NCBI RefSeq assembly: GCF_900143625.1
Contig: NZ_FRFF01000054.1
Span: 1-42,974, forward strand
From: Nocardiopsis sp. JB363
GTDB lineage: Bacteria > Actinomycetota > Actinomycetes > Streptosporangiales > Streptosporangiaceae
Length of the DNA stretch: 42,974 nucleotides
Reading direction: 5' to 3'
This document shows, one piece after another, positions 42,186 to 42,974 of this stretch; position 1 is the stretch's first letter, and each line of letters opens with the position of its first letter. The notes beneath the pieces were generated by a model. It searched no databases. It saw nothing but the letters and a program-made list of their open reading frames with translations, and had not been told where the DNA came from. A program made the translations under genes and the position numbers.

Positions 42186-42250
42186 CGGAAAGCGCGGGTG
42201 TCGGAAAGCGCGGGTGCCGGCGGGTGACGGCGGGTGACGGCGGGTGACGG
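42186..42250. repeat. Short tandem repeats
   Basis: Two copies of a 16-bp unit built on CGGAAAGCGCGGGTG (42186-42200 and 42202-42216) run into four copies of a 10-bp unit CGGGTGACGG (42211-42250, the first with one change). They begin right after the small hypothetical gene. Confidence 0.8.
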
Positions 42251-42285
42251 AAATTGCGTGGCTCGGTGGGTGAATGTTTTACAGG

Positions 42286-42443
42286 TGTGCTGGTGGGGGC
42301 GCCTGAGGTGGGGGCCTTCTCGTGGTCTCGCACGGTGGGTGTGTGTGGGGGGTGCCTAAGGTCGAATTCCTTGGAGTTGTCGGGCGGGATGGGGTGTGTT
42401 GGTGGGGCGCCTGAGGTCGTGTTCCTTGGGGTTGTCGGGCGCG
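42286..42443. repeat. Three imperfect direct repeats of about 54 bp
   Basis: Units beginning GG(C/T)GCCT(G/A)AGGT start at 42298, 42351 and 42406. The last two continue with TTCCTTGG(A/G)GTTGTCGGGCG and agree at about 32 of 38 positions; the first is more diverged. Each is preceded by a G/T-rich stretch (GTG-GGTGGGG). No reading frame is preserved across units, so they look non-coding. Confidence 0.7.
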
Positions 42444-42900
42444 GTTGCGGTGGTCTCCCCCTTCCCCGCCGCGTGATTGTGGCCGTCTCCACTACGCGCG
42501 TCAAGGTCGTCGCTGGGGCGGCTTCGCCGAGAGAGCGCTCCACCTTGACCCGCTTCGCTACGACGGCAGTTGGCGGCTATCGGGGAAGCGGGGAGTGGGG
42601 TCAGGGACCCAAAAGCCCTTCCGGGCCTTCGGCCCGGGCCCTGACGGGCCGCCGGGCTCCGCCCAGTCCGGCCGCAGCCGGCCGAATCCCTACCCCACCG
42701 TCTCGTTGTCTCGTTGAGCGCGTCGCCACTACGTGACCGGTGGGGTCACGAAGGGCCCGCTACAGGTGGGTCGGGTGGTGGTCCGCGTCCCAGCGGTAGC
42801 CGGCACCGGTGGGGGGAATGGCAGGAAAGAGGGGTTGTGGATAACCCGCAATGGACGCCATTCCATGATAGGTATGCCGGCGCCCTGAGAAAAGGAAGTA
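42444..42900. other. Intergenic region with GC-rich hairpins, no convincing gene
   Basis: I see no supported gene between 42174 and 42954. Notable structure: CCGGGCC (42621-42627) and GGCCCGG (42631-42637) with a 3-nt loop inside a run of further G/C inverted sequence to about 42700. Two similar blocks, CCACTACGCGCGTCA near 42493 and CCACTACGTGAC near 42728, recur. Open frames here are Pro/Arg-rich and lack ribosome sites. Confidence 0.5.
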
Positions 42901-42918
42901 ATATACCCGGGAGTAGGA

Positions 42919-42954
42919 CTGCCATTCTTTGGGGCATTGGCATATAATCAGAGT
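42919..42954 (+). promoter_or_regulatory. Near-consensus sigma-70-type promoter at the window edge
   Basis: CTGCCA (42919-42924), an 18-base spacer and a perfect TATAAT (42943-42948), six bases before an ATG at 42955. The stretch 42890-42960 is unusually A/T-rich for this genome. It is the best promoter match in the window. Confidence 0.6.
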
Positions 42955-42974
42955 ATGATCTTTCCTCCCAGCGC
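42955..42974 (+). CDS. Start of a probably leaderless gene, cut by the window end
   Basis: The ATG at 42955 coincides with the transcription start predicted from the TATAAT box six bases upstream and has no ribosome site. Only six codons (M-I-F-P-P-S) are visible, so no function can be given. Confidence 0.4.

Noticed and set aside
42186..42443. CRISPR array
   Set aside because: Units are imperfect and contiguous or G/T-linked, without uniform repeats, variable spacers or cas genes.
42154..42543. 129-codon minus-strand frame over the repeat region
   Set aside because: Product is Pro/Thr/Arg-rich, the frame is not kept between repeat units, and no ribosome site is seen.

Overview
The window looks like chromosome from a high-GC, mycothiol-producing actinomycete. 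The evidence is a GC-rich composition throughout, GTG starts, frequent ATGA/GTGA stop-start overlaps, a mycothiol-dependent formaldehyde dehydrogenase gene, and a Corynebacterium/Streptomyces-style inositol cluster. A Nocardiopsis-like genus would fit, but that is inference. I see no rRNA, tRNA, CRISPR array or prophage. About 42 protein genes and one clear pseudogene are supported.

Left part (1-14.9 kb): mostly unlinked housekeeping genes. These are a TnpB-related RuvC-like protein without a zinc ribbon (5' end outside the window), a DUF3817 membrane protein, a Tat-exported peptidoglycan amidase, an Asp-nucleophile alpha/beta hydrolase, and a DesK/DesR-type two-component system with two inverted repeats in front. 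They are followed by the mscR plus MBL-hydrolase formaldehyde operon, a GNAT acetyltransferase, a large secreted M14 carboxypeptidase, a PPOX-type flavoprotein, a 69-residue membrane protein, a VOC protein, an AI-2E family transporter and an M20 peptidase with an apparently leaderless start.

Middle (14.9-25.9 kb, minus strand): an 11-gene run reading sugar-binding lipoprotein, ABC ATPase, permease, zinc alcohol dehydrogenase, DUF4380 protein, SDR dehydrogenase, FadR-type regulator, D-galactonate dehydratase (dgoD), SMP-30 lactonase, PfkB sugar kinase and KDPG/KDPGal aldolase. Together these encode uptake and every step of an oxidative (De Ley-Doudoroff type) D-galactose route: sugar to lactone to galactonate to 2-keto-3-deoxygalactonate to its 6-phosphate to pyruvate plus glyceraldehyde 3-phosphate. 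An AT-rich island lies at its promoter.

26.1-31.3 kb (minus strand): a CUT1 sugar importer (lipoprotein and two permeases, no ATPase) behind a LacI-type operator palindrome, and a LacI regulator gene. Between them sits a decayed IS200/IS605 TnpB relic with a preserved right-end hairpin.

31.4-41.9 kb: a myo-inositol operon on the minus strand (iolG, iolC, a Cgl0158-type barrel protein, iolB, iolD, an IolE-like protein, then lipoprotein, permease and ATPase of a CUT2 importer). It is divergent from a GntR/HutC regulator, and a GT-C-TA-G-AC palindrome lies in the shared promoter. iolA and a classical iolJ are absent here.

Right end (42.2-42.97 kb): a small hypothetical gene is followed by about 780 bases without a convincing gene. 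This stretch holds short tandem repeats, three roughly 54-bp imperfect repeats and GC-rich hairpins. It ends in a near-consensus promoter that appears to start a leaderless gene cut by the window edge.
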